Of a stretch of 64,000 nt of DNA, positions 7,820-18,033 are shown in pieces (position 1 is the stretch's first letter; every line of letters starts with the position of its first letter). The DNA is from Rhizobium jaguaris (lineage in GTDB: Bacteria; Pseudomonadota; Alphaproteobacteria; Rhizobiales; Rhizobiaceae), in contig NZ_CP032694.1 in assembly GCF_003627755.1 (NCBI RefSeq), forward strand, positions 2,161,501 to 2,225,500, written 5' to 3'. Both the position numbers and the translations under genes were made by a program. A model generated the notes under the pieces. That model was not told where the DNA came from, made no database searches, and was given only the letters and a program-made list of their open reading frames with translations.

Positions 7820-9679
7820 TCATGACTGGCTGCGCCACAGCCAGACGGCCAGCGAACCGGTGCGACCGCGCAAATTTGCCTCGATCGGACCATCGAGCCT
7901 GCCTTCCAGATATGGCTCGCTGTCGGGTCCGGCCGATAGCAGCAGGTCGTTGCTAATGGCGATCTCGGCATTATTGCGGGCGGCCACCTCCATCAAGCGA
8001 CTGGCGACATTGACGGTGTCGCCCGTTGCGGTGATCTGCTGACGGCCTCTGCCGCCGAGCCTCGAGGCGACGACGGTGCCGAAGTGCGCGCCGATCTTGA
8101 AGCCGATGCGAGAGGCGATCGCTTCCGGCAGCGCTCCAAGCCACCCTCTCATCCGGTCTGCAAGGCGAATGCAACAGCGTGCCGCATTGGCAGGGTCGTC
8201 CCGTTTCGGGTGCGGCAGGCCGAAGAGAATCATCGCACCGTCACCCATGAAGCTGGTGATGGCGCCGCCACAGGCTGTCACTTCTTCGTCGACAAGATCA
8301 TAAAAGCCGTTCAGCAGCTCGCGTACCGCCGTTGGACCGATCGCCTCGCTGAGGCCGGTGAAGCCGTTGAGATCGATGAAGACAACAGCCGCCTCCTGCC
8401 GCACCGGCTCTGCCAGAAAGCCGGGATCGCGGGCAAGATATTCGGCAAGACCCGGCGCCTGGATACGCTGCAGGAGTTCGCTCTGCTGCGCAAAATGGCT
8501 GGCCTGTTTGCGGCCGAGCCAAAGCTGCGCGGCGCCGAACAGCAACGCCGGCGGCATGGCCGCCGCGATCGGCACGGCGGCACTCAGCCAGATACCATGT
8601 TTGAAGGCGCTGAGGTTGATCGACAGCCAGGCAAGGATGACGCAGAGCGCCATGATCAGGCCGATGGTGTTGCGCCGCCAGGTAAGCAGGCTAACGAGAA
8701 CGAACGGCAGGCCTATGGCAAAGCCGAGGTCGATGAGGCGCACGCGGTGGTCGCGGATCAACCCGTCGCCAGCAATCAAATGGGTAATCGATGTGGAGAT
8801 AACTTCCACGCCCGGCAACACTGGATCGAAGGGTGTCGGAAAGACATCGCCACCGCCGGTAACGGTGGCGCCGATGATGACGACATGGTCCTTGATAGCC
8901 TCCTCCGGCAATTGCCCGTTCAACGCCGCATTGGCGCCGATGGTGCGGATCGTGCCGCGCGGACCGTAGAACGATAGCGGCATGAGATAACCGGTATCGG
9001 TATGCACCGAACGGTCGCCGAGCTTGATATGGTCGGAGATGACGGTTGTACGTTCACCTGTCGCCACCGAGACGAGGCGCAGCGAGAAGGATGGCTCGAT
9101 CCGCTCGCCACTTCGAAACAGCATGGGCACGAAGCGAGGCGTCCCGGTCTTGTCTGTCTGGACATTGACGACGCCATAGGTCGCGGCTTCCGCGAACCGC
9201 TGCTGTGGTTCCAGGAATTGCAGGGCGCTGGGTACGCGCGCAAGAGGCTCGTTGCTGTCCTCGGCAACACGCTGGCGGCTTTCGGGGAAGACGCCGGCGG
9301 CGGCGAGCACGGCATTGGTCCGCTTCAGTGATTGCGCCAGCGCCGCGTCGTCCGCCTCCGTGCCGGGATCGACCAAAAGCATGTCGAGCCCGATGGCTTT
9401 CGGCTTCTGTGCGGCGATAGCATCGACGATCTTCGCAAGAGTGGCGCGCGGCAAAGGATAGTGGCCGGCCTGACGCGAAGTCTCATCGTCGACGGCGACG
9501 ATGGTAACGACATCGGGTGGTTGCCGGCTACCGACGAGCACATTCCTGAGATTGGTCAGCGTCGCTTCGGCACCGTCGATAACCGGAATGTCGCCCCGCA
9601 GATTGGCGATGCCGAGGCCTGCACCCCAGACGGCAGTCAAGACGAGCGCAATCAGCGTGTGCAGCGGTGGTCTGCGCAT
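7820..9679 (-). CDS. CHASE2-domain adenylate/guanylate cyclase
   Basis: A 619-residue membrane enzyme. An N-terminal membrane helix (8-26) leads into a periplasmic CHASE2 sensor (about 30-310), then three membrane helices (about 317-388) and a cytoplasmic class III cyclase domain (about 425-605). Metal ligands are Asp436 (VFIDLNGF) and Asp480 (FMGDGA); Asn557 and Arg561 (VNVASRLM) complete the active site. It lies 13 bp downstream of a FecR-domain gene on the same strand, so the two form an operon. I infer a sensor cyclase that makes cAMP or cGMP in response to a periplasmic signal. Confidence 0.88.
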   Translation of the reverse strand: MRRPPLHTLIALVLTAVWGAGLGIANLRGDIPVIDGAEATLTNLRNVLVGSRQPPDVVTIVAVDDETSRQAGHYPLPRATLAKIVDAIAAQKPKAIGLDMLLVDPGTEADDAALAQSLKRTNAVLAAAGVFPESRQRVAEDSNEPLARVPSALQFLEPQQRFAEAATYGVVNVQTDKTGTPRFVPMLFRSGERIEPSFSLRLVSVATGERTTVISDHIKLGDRSVHTDTGYLMPLSFYGPRGTIRTIGANAALNGQLPEEAIKDHVVIIGATVTGGGDVFPTPFDPVLPGVEVISTSITHLIAGDGLIRDHRVRLIDLGFAIGLPFVLVSLLTWRRNTIGLIMALCVILAWLSINLSAFKHGIWLSAAVPIAAAMPPALLFGAAQLWLGRKQASHFAQQSELLQRIQAPGLAEYLARDPGFLAEPVRQEAAVVFIDLNGFTGLSEAIGPTAVRELLNGFYDLVDEEVTACGGAITSFMGDGAMILFGLPHPKRDDPANAARCCIRLADRMRGWLGALPEAIASRIGFKIGAHFGTVVASRLGGRGRQQITATGDTVNVASRLMEVAARNNAEIAISNDLLLSAGPDSEPYLEGRLDGPIEANLRGRTGSLAVWLWRSQS

Positions 9680-9692
9680 GACAGTCAGGATC

Positions 9693-10220
9693 TCACTGGC
9701 CGAGGCGGCCCATCAACGCGTTTATACGTGGCTGTCCCCAATTGGTGATATGCAGAGAGCTGTGGCCGCGATCAACGTCGACGCCCTGCCCTTGTCCAAG
9801 CGTAACGCCCTGCCCGGTCGAAATCTTGTTGACGGCGACACGGCCTCGCAGCACCAGCACTGATGTCTTGCCGCGTTGTGCATCGACTGCCCATCGCGTG
9901 CCGCGCACGGCAGCGATCGCTTGCGGCGTTATCACTTCGAACCCTCCTCGTATGTGGCTGCTATCGACATCGACCAGCGCCGCCCTACTATTGAGCACGA
10001 TGGCATCCACGCGGCCATCGCGATTGCGGTCCGTGAACTGGTAACTTGCTCCGCGTTCAATGGTGATACTGAGGCCCGGTTCGCAATTCAGGGTCTGGCG
10101 CTGAGTGCTGACCGCCGGCCGCAGCGAACAACCTGTGGTCTGTGCCAGGGCTGAATCGGCCCCGACAGCGCACAGAACGACGACGACGGCAGCGCCGAGA
10201 AACCCGGTAGTCTGGATCAT
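9693..10220 (-). CDS. Secreted FecR-domain protein
   Basis: A 175-residue protein with a signal peptide (about residues 1-26, ending ADSALAQ). A FecR-like beta-strand core follows (GFEVITPQAIAAVRGT, then SVLVLRGRVAVN). It has no N-terminal anti-sigma region and no membrane segment after the signal, so it is probably periplasmic. It is the first gene of an operon with the CHASE2 cyclase, whose sensor domain is also periplasmic. The pairing suggests a ligand or partner of that sensor, which is inference. Confidence 0.8.
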   Translation of the reverse strand: MIQTTGFLGAAVVVVLCAVGADSALAQTTGCSLRPAVSTQRQTLNCEPGLSITIERGASYQFTDRNRDGRVDAIVLNSRAALVDVDSSHIRGGFEVITPQAIAAVRGTRWAVDAQRGKTSVLVLRGRVAVNKISTGQGVTLGQGQGVDVDRGHSSLHITNWGQPRINALMGRLGQ

Positions 10221-10306
10221 GATTGTGCCCCCTCATCGAATATAACTGTGGCCACGGGCGATAAATTCCAGCCGCAGCTATATAAATCTATGAAAACGAT
10301 GATGCG

Positions 10307-11356
10307 TCAGGAGCGGTTGATCTGCAAGCTGTCGTAACCCTTGGCTTTGTAGAGGATGGTCGAAACCAGCCAGCTCAGCAGGAAGATACCGACAACGGCA
10401 AAGCCGAAATTGGCGAGATTGTCATTGAGATCGCCGATGAAGCTCCAGACGCCGCCTTCGAGGCCGAGCTTGTCCGAGATCAGCCCTAGCGCCTCGATAC
10501 CGCCGATGAAGACGGCAACGACGACCGAAGCCGCGGTAATTGTCAGATTGTACCAGAGCTTGCGCACCGGTTTGACGAAAGCCCAGCCGTAGGCGCCGGT
10601 CATCAATATACTGTCGCTGGTGTCCATCAGCGACATGCCGGCGGTGAAGAGCACCGGGAAGACGAGGATCGTCCAGAAGGAGATGCCTTGCGCTGCCTGG
10701 GCTGCCGAAATGCCGAGCAAGCCGATCTCCGTCGCCGTATCGAAACCGAGACCGAAGAGAAAACCGATCGGATACATATGCCAGGACCGCGTTACGACCC
10801 GGAACATCGGCTGGAAGACGCGCGCCAGGAAACCGCCGCCCGCCAGCAAGGCGTCGAGGTCTTCGTCGACAAGCCTTTTGCCTCTTCGCGCGCGGTTGAA
10901 GGCTGACCATACGCCCTTGAGCACGAACAGGTTGGCAATGCCGATGAGAAGCAGGAAGGCGGCAGAGACCGCCGTACCGATCACACCTCCGATATCATGG
11001 AATGTGTCGAGCCGGCTTTGCATTGCTGCTGCTGTCGCGGCAATCACGATCGATCCGAGCACGACGATGGTCGAGTGACCCAACGAGAAGAAGAAACCAA
11101 CAGAATAGGGCTGCTTCCTCTCCTGCATCAGCTTGCGCACCACATTGTCGATCGCCGCAATGTGGTCGGCATCAAATGCGTGCCTCAAGCCGAACATATA
11201 GGCGAGAAACGCGGTACCCAATAGCGACGGCCTGTCGGCAAATGCGGTCCATGCCCAAGTCCAGGCAGCAATGTTGAACGCAATCAGAACAATATAGGTG
11301 ACGGCAATCTTGGTCTTCGACCGTTCTATCCGGTCGTCAAATGGATTGAGCATCAT
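10307..11356 (-). CDS. HoxN/HupN/NixA-family nickel/cobalt permease
   Basis: A 349-residue inner-membrane protein with about eight membrane segments. It carries the family signatures RHAFDADHIAAIDN in an early helix (the metal-binding HxxxxDH motif), FSLGHSTIVV and LGFDTATE. These identify NiCoT high-affinity nickel/cobalt uptake. Two adjacent ATG codons (11356 and 11353) could serve as start. No urease, hydrogenase or cobalamin gene is in the window to fix the metal. An IS200-like element lies just upstream of it, starting about 100 bp from its start codon, and may affect its promoter. Confidence 0.88.
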   Translation of the reverse strand: MMLNPFDDRIERSKTKIAVTYIVLIAFNIAAWTWAWTAFADRPSLLGTAFLAYMFGLRHAFDADHIAAIDNVVRKLMQERKQPYSVGFFFSLGHSTIVVLGSIVIAATAAAMQSRLDTFHDIGGVIGTAVSAAFLLLIGIANLFVLKGVWSAFNRARRGKRLVDEDLDALLAGGGFLARVFQPMFRVVTRSWHMYPIGFLFGLGFDTATEIGLLGISAAQAAQGISFWTILVFPVLFTAGMSLMDTSDSILMTGAYGWAFVKPVRKLWYNLTITAASVVVAVFIGGIEALGLISDKLGLEGGVWSFIGDLNDNLANFGFAVVGIFLLSWLVSTILYKAKGYDSLQINRS

Positions 11357-11460
11357 CTGTTTGTTCCCATTATGCTGACCGGCAAAGTGCCATGGAAACG
11401 GGGACCGCGCGACTGTTAAATGACGTAGTCGCGGAGCCGTTGTATCGTGGAAAAAGTCAT

Positions 11461-11483
11461 AACCTCCACCAAAGGTGGAGGTT
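11461..11483. repeat. IS200 end hairpin, downstream of the transposase
   Basis: AACCTCCACC and GGTGGAGGTT form a 10 bp perfect stem with an AAA loop. The same core stem is found at the other end of the element. Confidence 0.75.
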
Positions 11484-11526
11484 TGAAACGCTGCGCTTGA
11501 ACCGCTAGAAGCGGTTTTGTTAGCGC

Positions 11527-11960
11527 TTAGTAGCTACGATTGAAGAGGTCGGCAAAGTCGGAAGCTTTGTCGGCCTTTTCCTGATTACGGATATATTGTC
11601 TGACGACCTGCTCGTTGTAGCCCGTCGTCGATACGAAATACCCGCGCGCCCAAAAGTGATAACCCTTGTAGCGGCGCTTGCGCGCATATTTGTTGGCAAC
11701 GTAAAGGGCTGTCTTGCCCTTCAAAAGCCGACAATATGCGCAACCGAGTATTTCGGCGGGATCGATATCAACATATGCACATGGTCGGGCATCAAATGAC
11801 CCTCTTCGATCTGGCAGCCTTTCTGCTGTGCCAGCCGACGTAAGAGTTCTCCCAACTCACGCCGTACGTCCCCGTAGAGTCTTTTCGTTCGGTATTTGCT
11901 GCCAAAAACAACGTGATACTTGCAGTCCCACGTCGCATGCGAGAGCGTTTGCTCATCCAT
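11527..11960 (-). pseudogene. tnpA: IS200-family transposase TnpA, frameshifted
   Basis: The start ATG at 11960 follows a strong AAGGAGG. The first frame encodes the HUH motif (MPDHVHML) and stops at a TGA around 11722. The rest (KGKTALYVANKYARKRRY, then VVRQYIRNQE with the probable catalytic Tyr) continues in another frame to 11527. The junction reads GGC TTTTGA; one extra T, or a -1 slip on the T run, would restore F-L-K-G-K. The span of 434 bases is one short of a multiple of three. The two catalytic centres are therefore in separate frames. Either the gene is dead through a 1-base deletion or it uses frameshifting, which is not usual in this family. Confidence 0.78.
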
Positions 11961-12042
11961 AGAACCTCCTTGTTCGAAGTCTGGGCCGCGCCAGCGGTTC
12001 AAGCAGGAGGTCTCTCAACTACCGTGTAGAACTCGTCCAGTC

Positions 12043-12061
12043 CTCCACCATAGGTGGAGGT
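12043..12061. repeat. IS200 end hairpin, upstream of the transposase
   Basis: CCTCCACC and GGTGGAGG form an 8 bp perfect stem with an ATA loop. It is the counterpart of the hairpin at 11461-11483 and marks the left end relative to tnpA. Confidence 0.75.
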
Positions 12062-12076
12062 TTATTTATGGGTATA

Positions 12077-12103
12077 AGAAAAACCCGACGTATGCCGGGT
12101 TTG
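12077..12103 (-). terminator. Rho-independent terminator of the rhodanese gene
   Basis: On the minus strand AAACCCG and CGGGTTT pair around an 8-base loop and run into a T-rich tail. It lies 14 bp after the rhodanese stop codon, between that gene and the IS200-like element, so transcription of the rhodanese gene should not enter the element. Confidence 0.7.
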
Positions 12104-12116
12104 TCTTGTCGATTTG

Positions 12117-12509
12117 TCAGCCTACTTCGAACGGCTTGCCCTCATCCGCCCAGCCGGTGATGCCGCCGATCATCACTTTTACGCGCTTGCCGAGTGTGCC
12201 CAGGCGCAGCGCCGCCTTGTCAGTGCCATTGCAATGTGGTCCGGCGCAATAAACGACAAACAGCGTGTCTTCAGGCCACTCCGCCATCTTCCGGGCGGTC
12301 ATCTTACCATGCGGCAGATTGATCGCGCCGGGGATATGCTGCTCCTGGAACATGGCTGGCCCGCGGACGTCAAGCAGTACGAAATCCGCATTGCCAGATG
12401 TTATGGCCTGATACACGTCGGAGCAATCAGTTTCGAAGGCAAGCCTCCGGGCATAGTGTTCGGCGACGAGGTTCGGGGCTGCTGCGGGGATTTCGCTGAC
12501 TAGGGACAT
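12117..12509 (-). CDS. Rhodanese-like domain protein
   Basis: A 130-residue single rhodanese domain. It has the DVRGPAMFQEQHIPGAINLP substrate-side motif and a catalytic loop VVYCAGPHCNG with the nucleophilic Cys. The start at 12509 is supported by AAGGAG 7 bases upstream. It is cytoplasmic, with no signal peptide. It is divergent from the ftrA-type regulator (86 bp gap). The pairing of a GATase1/AraC regulator with a rhodanese gene suggests regulated sulfur transfer or thiol handling, which is inference. Confidence 0.85.
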   Translation of the reverse strand: MSLVSEIPAAAPNLVAEHYARRLAFETDCSDVYQAITSGNADFVLLDVRGPAMFQEQHIPGAINLPHGKMTARKMAEWPEDTLFVVYCAGPHCNGTDKAALRLGTLGKRVKVMIGGITGWADEGKPFEVG

Positions 12510-12595
12510 GGAACGCTCCTTCTTTGGTTCGATGCATTGATGCCTGAGCGGCCCCGCGGTTGAAATTGGCCGAAATGCCATATAGCGTCAATATC

Positions 12596-15269
<2,674 letters not shown>

Positions 15270-15290
15270 CTACAGAACGCGGAATATGGA

Positions 15291-15324
15291 CAAAACAAAA
15301 CCGGCAGATCCGAAGACCTGCCGG
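15291..15324 (-). terminator. Rho-independent terminator after secG
   Basis: On the minus strand CCGGCAGGTC and GATCTGCCGG form a 10-bp stem (with one G-T pair) around a TTCG tetraloop, followed by TTTTGTTTTG. It begins 24 bp after the secG stop and lies upstream of pyrG, so it separates the two transcripts. Confidence 0.85.
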
Positions 15325-15347
15325 AGGATTTTAGTAGCTGACCGGGC

Positions 15348-15911
15348 TTACTGGCCGGTCGGAACGCCGTTGCCGCCCTGGGCCGGCGTAGTGGTCGACG
15401 GCGCGGGCGCCGTCTGCTGACCCGTAGCGGGAGCCGTCTGCTGACCGGTAGCAGCCGGAGCCGGTTGCGTCGTGGTTGCGGCTGGTGCCTGCTGGGTGGT
15501 CGTCGGGGCGGGCTGTGGCGTCGTCTGGGATTGCGGAGCAACCACGCCGCTGTTCGGGACGCCGGTATTGTTGGCCGGCTGGGACTGACCGCCTGCCGGT
15601 GCAGCGCCCTTCTGGCCGCCAAGCGAATCGAGAATGCCGTTGCCCTGACCCGCAGTGCTCGGAATGCGGTTCAGAATGTCGGTCGGACGTCCCTCGAAGC
15701 GCGAGTAAACATTCATACCCAGCGCCAGCGCAAAGAACAGTGCGGCCAGTATAGCCGTGGTGCGGGTCAGCGCATTGGCCGTGCCGCGTGCCGACATGAA
15801 GCCCGATCCGCCGCCGATGCCCAGGCCGCCGCCCTCCGAGCGCTGAATCAGCACCACGCCGATAAGGGCGATGACAACCATGAGATAGATGACAAGCAGT
15901 ACGGTTTGCAT
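15348..15911 (-). CDS. secG: Preprotein translocase subunit SecG
   Basis: A 187-residue SecG. The N-terminal 85 residues hold two membrane helices (QTVLLVIYLMVVIALIGVVL and TAILAALFFALALGMNV) joined by the conserved Gly-rich loop QRSEGGGLGIGGGSGFM. The remaining 100 residues are a Pro/Thr/Gln/Ala-rich tail with near-repeats of ATGQQTAPA. SecG in gammaproteobacteria is about 110 residues, so the tail is an extension. Long low-complexity tails are common in alphaproteobacterial SecG. It lies between tpiA and pyrG, a conserved alphaproteobacterial order. Confidence 0.92.
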   Translation of the reverse strand: MQTVLLVIYLMVVIALIGVVLIQRSEGGGLGIGGGSGFMSARGTANALTRTTAILAALFFALALGMNVYSRFEGRPTDILNRIPSTAGQGNGILDSLGGQKGAAPAGGQSQPANNTGVPNSGVVAPQSQTTPQPAPTTTQQAPAATTTQPAPAATGQQTAPATGQQTAPAPSTTTPAQGGNGVPTGQ

Positions 15912-16026
15912 AGGTCCAGTCCTGCCCACGGGTGCGGGCATCAAAAAGAAAAGCTCGCGGCTCTTTACATGAGGCTCTCGCCTATTCCAAGTCCTTTTGA
16001 GATTGGAATCCGGCCAAGTGAAACCT

Positions 16027-16797
16027 TCAGGCGAACTGCCGTTCGAATGCGCCATAGATGGCAAGGAAGTCGACGGCTTTCAAGCTGTGGCCGCCAACGA
16101 GCAAACCATTGACATTGGAGATGGCAAGCAGCTCGGCCGCATTGTCGCCGTTAACCGAGCCGCCGTACAGAAGACGAATGTTCCGGCCATCTGTGCCGAA
16201 GCGTTCGACGAGCTCGTCGCGCATGAAGGCGTGTGCCTCCTCGATATCGGCGCGCGTGGGAATTTGGCCGCTGCCGATCGCCCATACCGGTTCGTAGGCT
16301 ATAACGGTCGTCTCCGAGGTCGAACTTTCGGGGACCGAGGCACCGAGTTCGCGCTTCAGGACGTCCAGTGTCTGACCGCTGTTGCGCTCGTAGGCCGTTT
16401 CACCGATGCAGATGATAGTCGTCAGGCCAAAGGCATGAGCCGCTTCCGCCTTGGCGCGCACCAGCATGTCGCTTTCCGCATGGTTTCTGCGCCGTTCGGA
16501 GTGACCGACGATGACATGGGTGCCGAAGCAGTCCGCGATCATCTCGGCGGAAATATCGCCCGTATGCGGGCCGTTGATTTGCTGATGGCAGTCCTGCGCA
16601 CCGATCGCCAGCGGACTATCGTCGCAGAGTGCCGTTGCGACGTAGAGCAAGCTCGCCGGCGGGCAGAGCAGCGTGTCGATCTTTTCGGATAGTGGCGCCT
16701 TCACCCCGTCAGCGATCGCCTTGATCTGGTCGAGGCTGGCCCGTGTGCCATTCATCTTCCAGTTTCCCGCCAGAAGCGGTCGTATTTTTGTTGCCAT
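16027..16797 (-). CDS. tpiA: Triosephosphate isomerase
   Basis: A 256-residue TIM barrel that interconverts dihydroxyacetone phosphate and glyceraldehyde 3-phosphate. Active-site residues are present: Lys14 in GNWKMNG, the His in IVGHSERR and the Glu in [11 protein letters not shown] followed by the loop 6 lid. The phosphate-binding end reads [10 protein letters not shown] where most TPIs have GGASLKA, a local Ala-to-His change. It is the first of the run tpiA, secG, pyrG on this strand. Confidence 0.95.
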   Translation of the reverse strand: MATKIRPLLAGNWKMNGTRASLDQIKAIADGVKAPLSEKIDTLLCPPASLLYVATALCDDSPLAIGAQDCHQQINGPHTGDISAEMIADCFGTHVIVGHSERRRNHAESDMLVRAKAEAAHAFGLTTIICIGETAYERNSGQTLDVLKRELGASVPESSTSETTVIAYEPVWAIGSGQIPTRADIEEAHAFMRDELVERFGTDGRNIRLLYGGSVNGDNAAELLAISNVNGLLVGGHSLKAVDFLAIYGAFERQFA

Positions 16798-16936
16798 TCA
16801 GCGTTTCCCCCGTCACCTCTCTGCCGCACTAACAAAACTAGAGCGGAAAGAAAAGTTGTCGAAAGAGGCTGGAAGGAGTTCAAATCGTTTGAAAAATCGC
16901 TTTTCCGAAAATAATTCGAAATTTTTCCGAAAAGAA

Positions 16937-17833
16937 TCATGACGGCTGTGGATCAATGATCCAATTCAGCACTCGTCGCCAGTCGGTCATACGCACCGGC
17001 GTGCCATGATTGCCTGTAGCAAACAGCGTGAACCGCGCCGGGTAATGCGTTTTGTAAAGCTTTTCGAACAGAGCCTCCTGGTTGGTAGCGGCGTAGACCG
17101 GATCCTTGCTGCCATGGGTAAACCAGATCGGCAATTTCGCCTTGTAGAAAGCGCTCTGGATGAAATCCGGATCCGTCACCCCGCTTAAAATCGCCATTCC
17201 TTTCAGACGTTTGACGCTTTCGGCGTCGCGGGTGATGCCCCAGCAGATGAAGCTACCCATCGAGGCGCAGGTGAGGATGACGGGTCTGCCGCCGGATTGC
17301 TCGTAGGAATAGCGGATCAGGGCCGCGATGTCCGCGACGCCGTCGCTATCGAAGCTTTTTACGCTCGGAGCATAGTAGGTGCCGCCATTGTTGTAGGCGA
17401 GGTTCTTCAGCCGGTTGAAGTTGCCGCCGAACGTATAGTCGTTCGACCCCAGCCTGCGATCGCCGCCGCGGCCGTGAATGAAGATCACCGTAAAAGCTTG
17501 CTTGGATGCCGGGCCGATGCGGGTGACGTCAAGCTTGCGGTCGCCGAGCGGCAAGGTCTCGTCCTGTTGCGCTTGCCAGCGCACGCCGGTTGCGACATAG
17601 GCCGGCTTGACGCGCCGTTCCGGCACCTCGTCGCGGCCGTTGATGTCGCGCATTTCCTGATAGTCGATCGTCTGGAAAGCACCATTGTCATGGCTTTCGA
17701 GGACCGTTTGATTGGAAAACAGATCGTCCTTGAAAGGCTTCAGGACCTCGGCGGCGGCACCCGTCGCGACCGCCAATGGCAAAAACGCCGCAATTGCGGC
17801 TAAAATCGACAAATGAGCTGTGGACATTCGCAT
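16937..17833 (-). CDS. Secreted alpha/beta-hydrolase
   Basis: About 298 residues from the ATG at 17833; a second in-frame ATG lies at 17827. A signal peptide runs to about residue 28 (LAVATGAAAEVL). The mature part is an alpha/beta hydrolase: oxyanion-hole loop FIHGRGGDRR, nucleophile elbow CASMGS (a variant of GxSxG), acid in HGSKDPVY and base in GNHGTP. The product is probably periplasmic. The substrate is unknown. It is divergent from parE, with a 200 bp gap. An esterase or dienelactone-hydrolase-like role is plausible. Confidence 0.75.
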   Translation of the reverse strand: MRMSTAHLSILAAIAAFLPLAVATGAAAEVLKPFKDDLFSNQTVLESHDNGAFQTIDYQEMRDINGRDEVPERRVKPAYVATGVRWQAQQDETLPLGDRKLDVTRIGPASKQAFTVIFIHGRGGDRRLGSNDYTFGGNFNRLKNLAYNNGGTYYAPSVKSFDSDGVADIAALIRYSYEQSGGRPVILTCASMGSFICWGITRDAESVKRLKGMAILSGVTDPDFIQSAFYKAKLPIWFTHGSKDPVYAATNQEALFEKLYKTHYPARFTLFATGNHGTPVRMTDWRRVLNWIIDPQPS

Positions 17834-18033
17834 GCGGACACTTCCCTCGATAGGCCCACGGGCTTGCCATTCGCAGCCCGGCAACGCAAATCTTTTTTCC
17901 GAATTTGCCCCGTCGCTGGGGCGCCGTCGCGCTCGCGCGCCGTTTCTGGCAGAATCACGATGATTCGCGAAACTGACGGCAAATGCGGTGATTTTGGGGT
18001 ATGACCCCGTCAAGGACAAATCTGAACAGCTCC

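Larger units (their letters stand above)
11459..12064 (-). mobile_element. IS200-like insertion sequence
   Basis: The element contains one Y1-type transposase gene on the minus strand. It is bounded by two near-identical hairpins (11461-11483 and 12043-12061) that share the stem CCTCCACC/GGTGGAGG, as expected for the subterminal palindromes recognised by TnpA of the IS200/IS605 group. This group makes no target duplication and has no inverted terminal repeats, so the exact ends cannot be fixed and may lie a few tens of bases outside the hairpins. There is no accessory tnpB. It sits between the nickel permease promoter and the terminator of the rhodanese gene. Confidence 0.75.

Noticed and set aside
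11357..11458. Possible cobalamin riboswitch ahead of the nickel/cobalt permease
   Set aside because: The gap to the IS element is only about 100 bp and lacks the B12-box and the long multi-stem layout.
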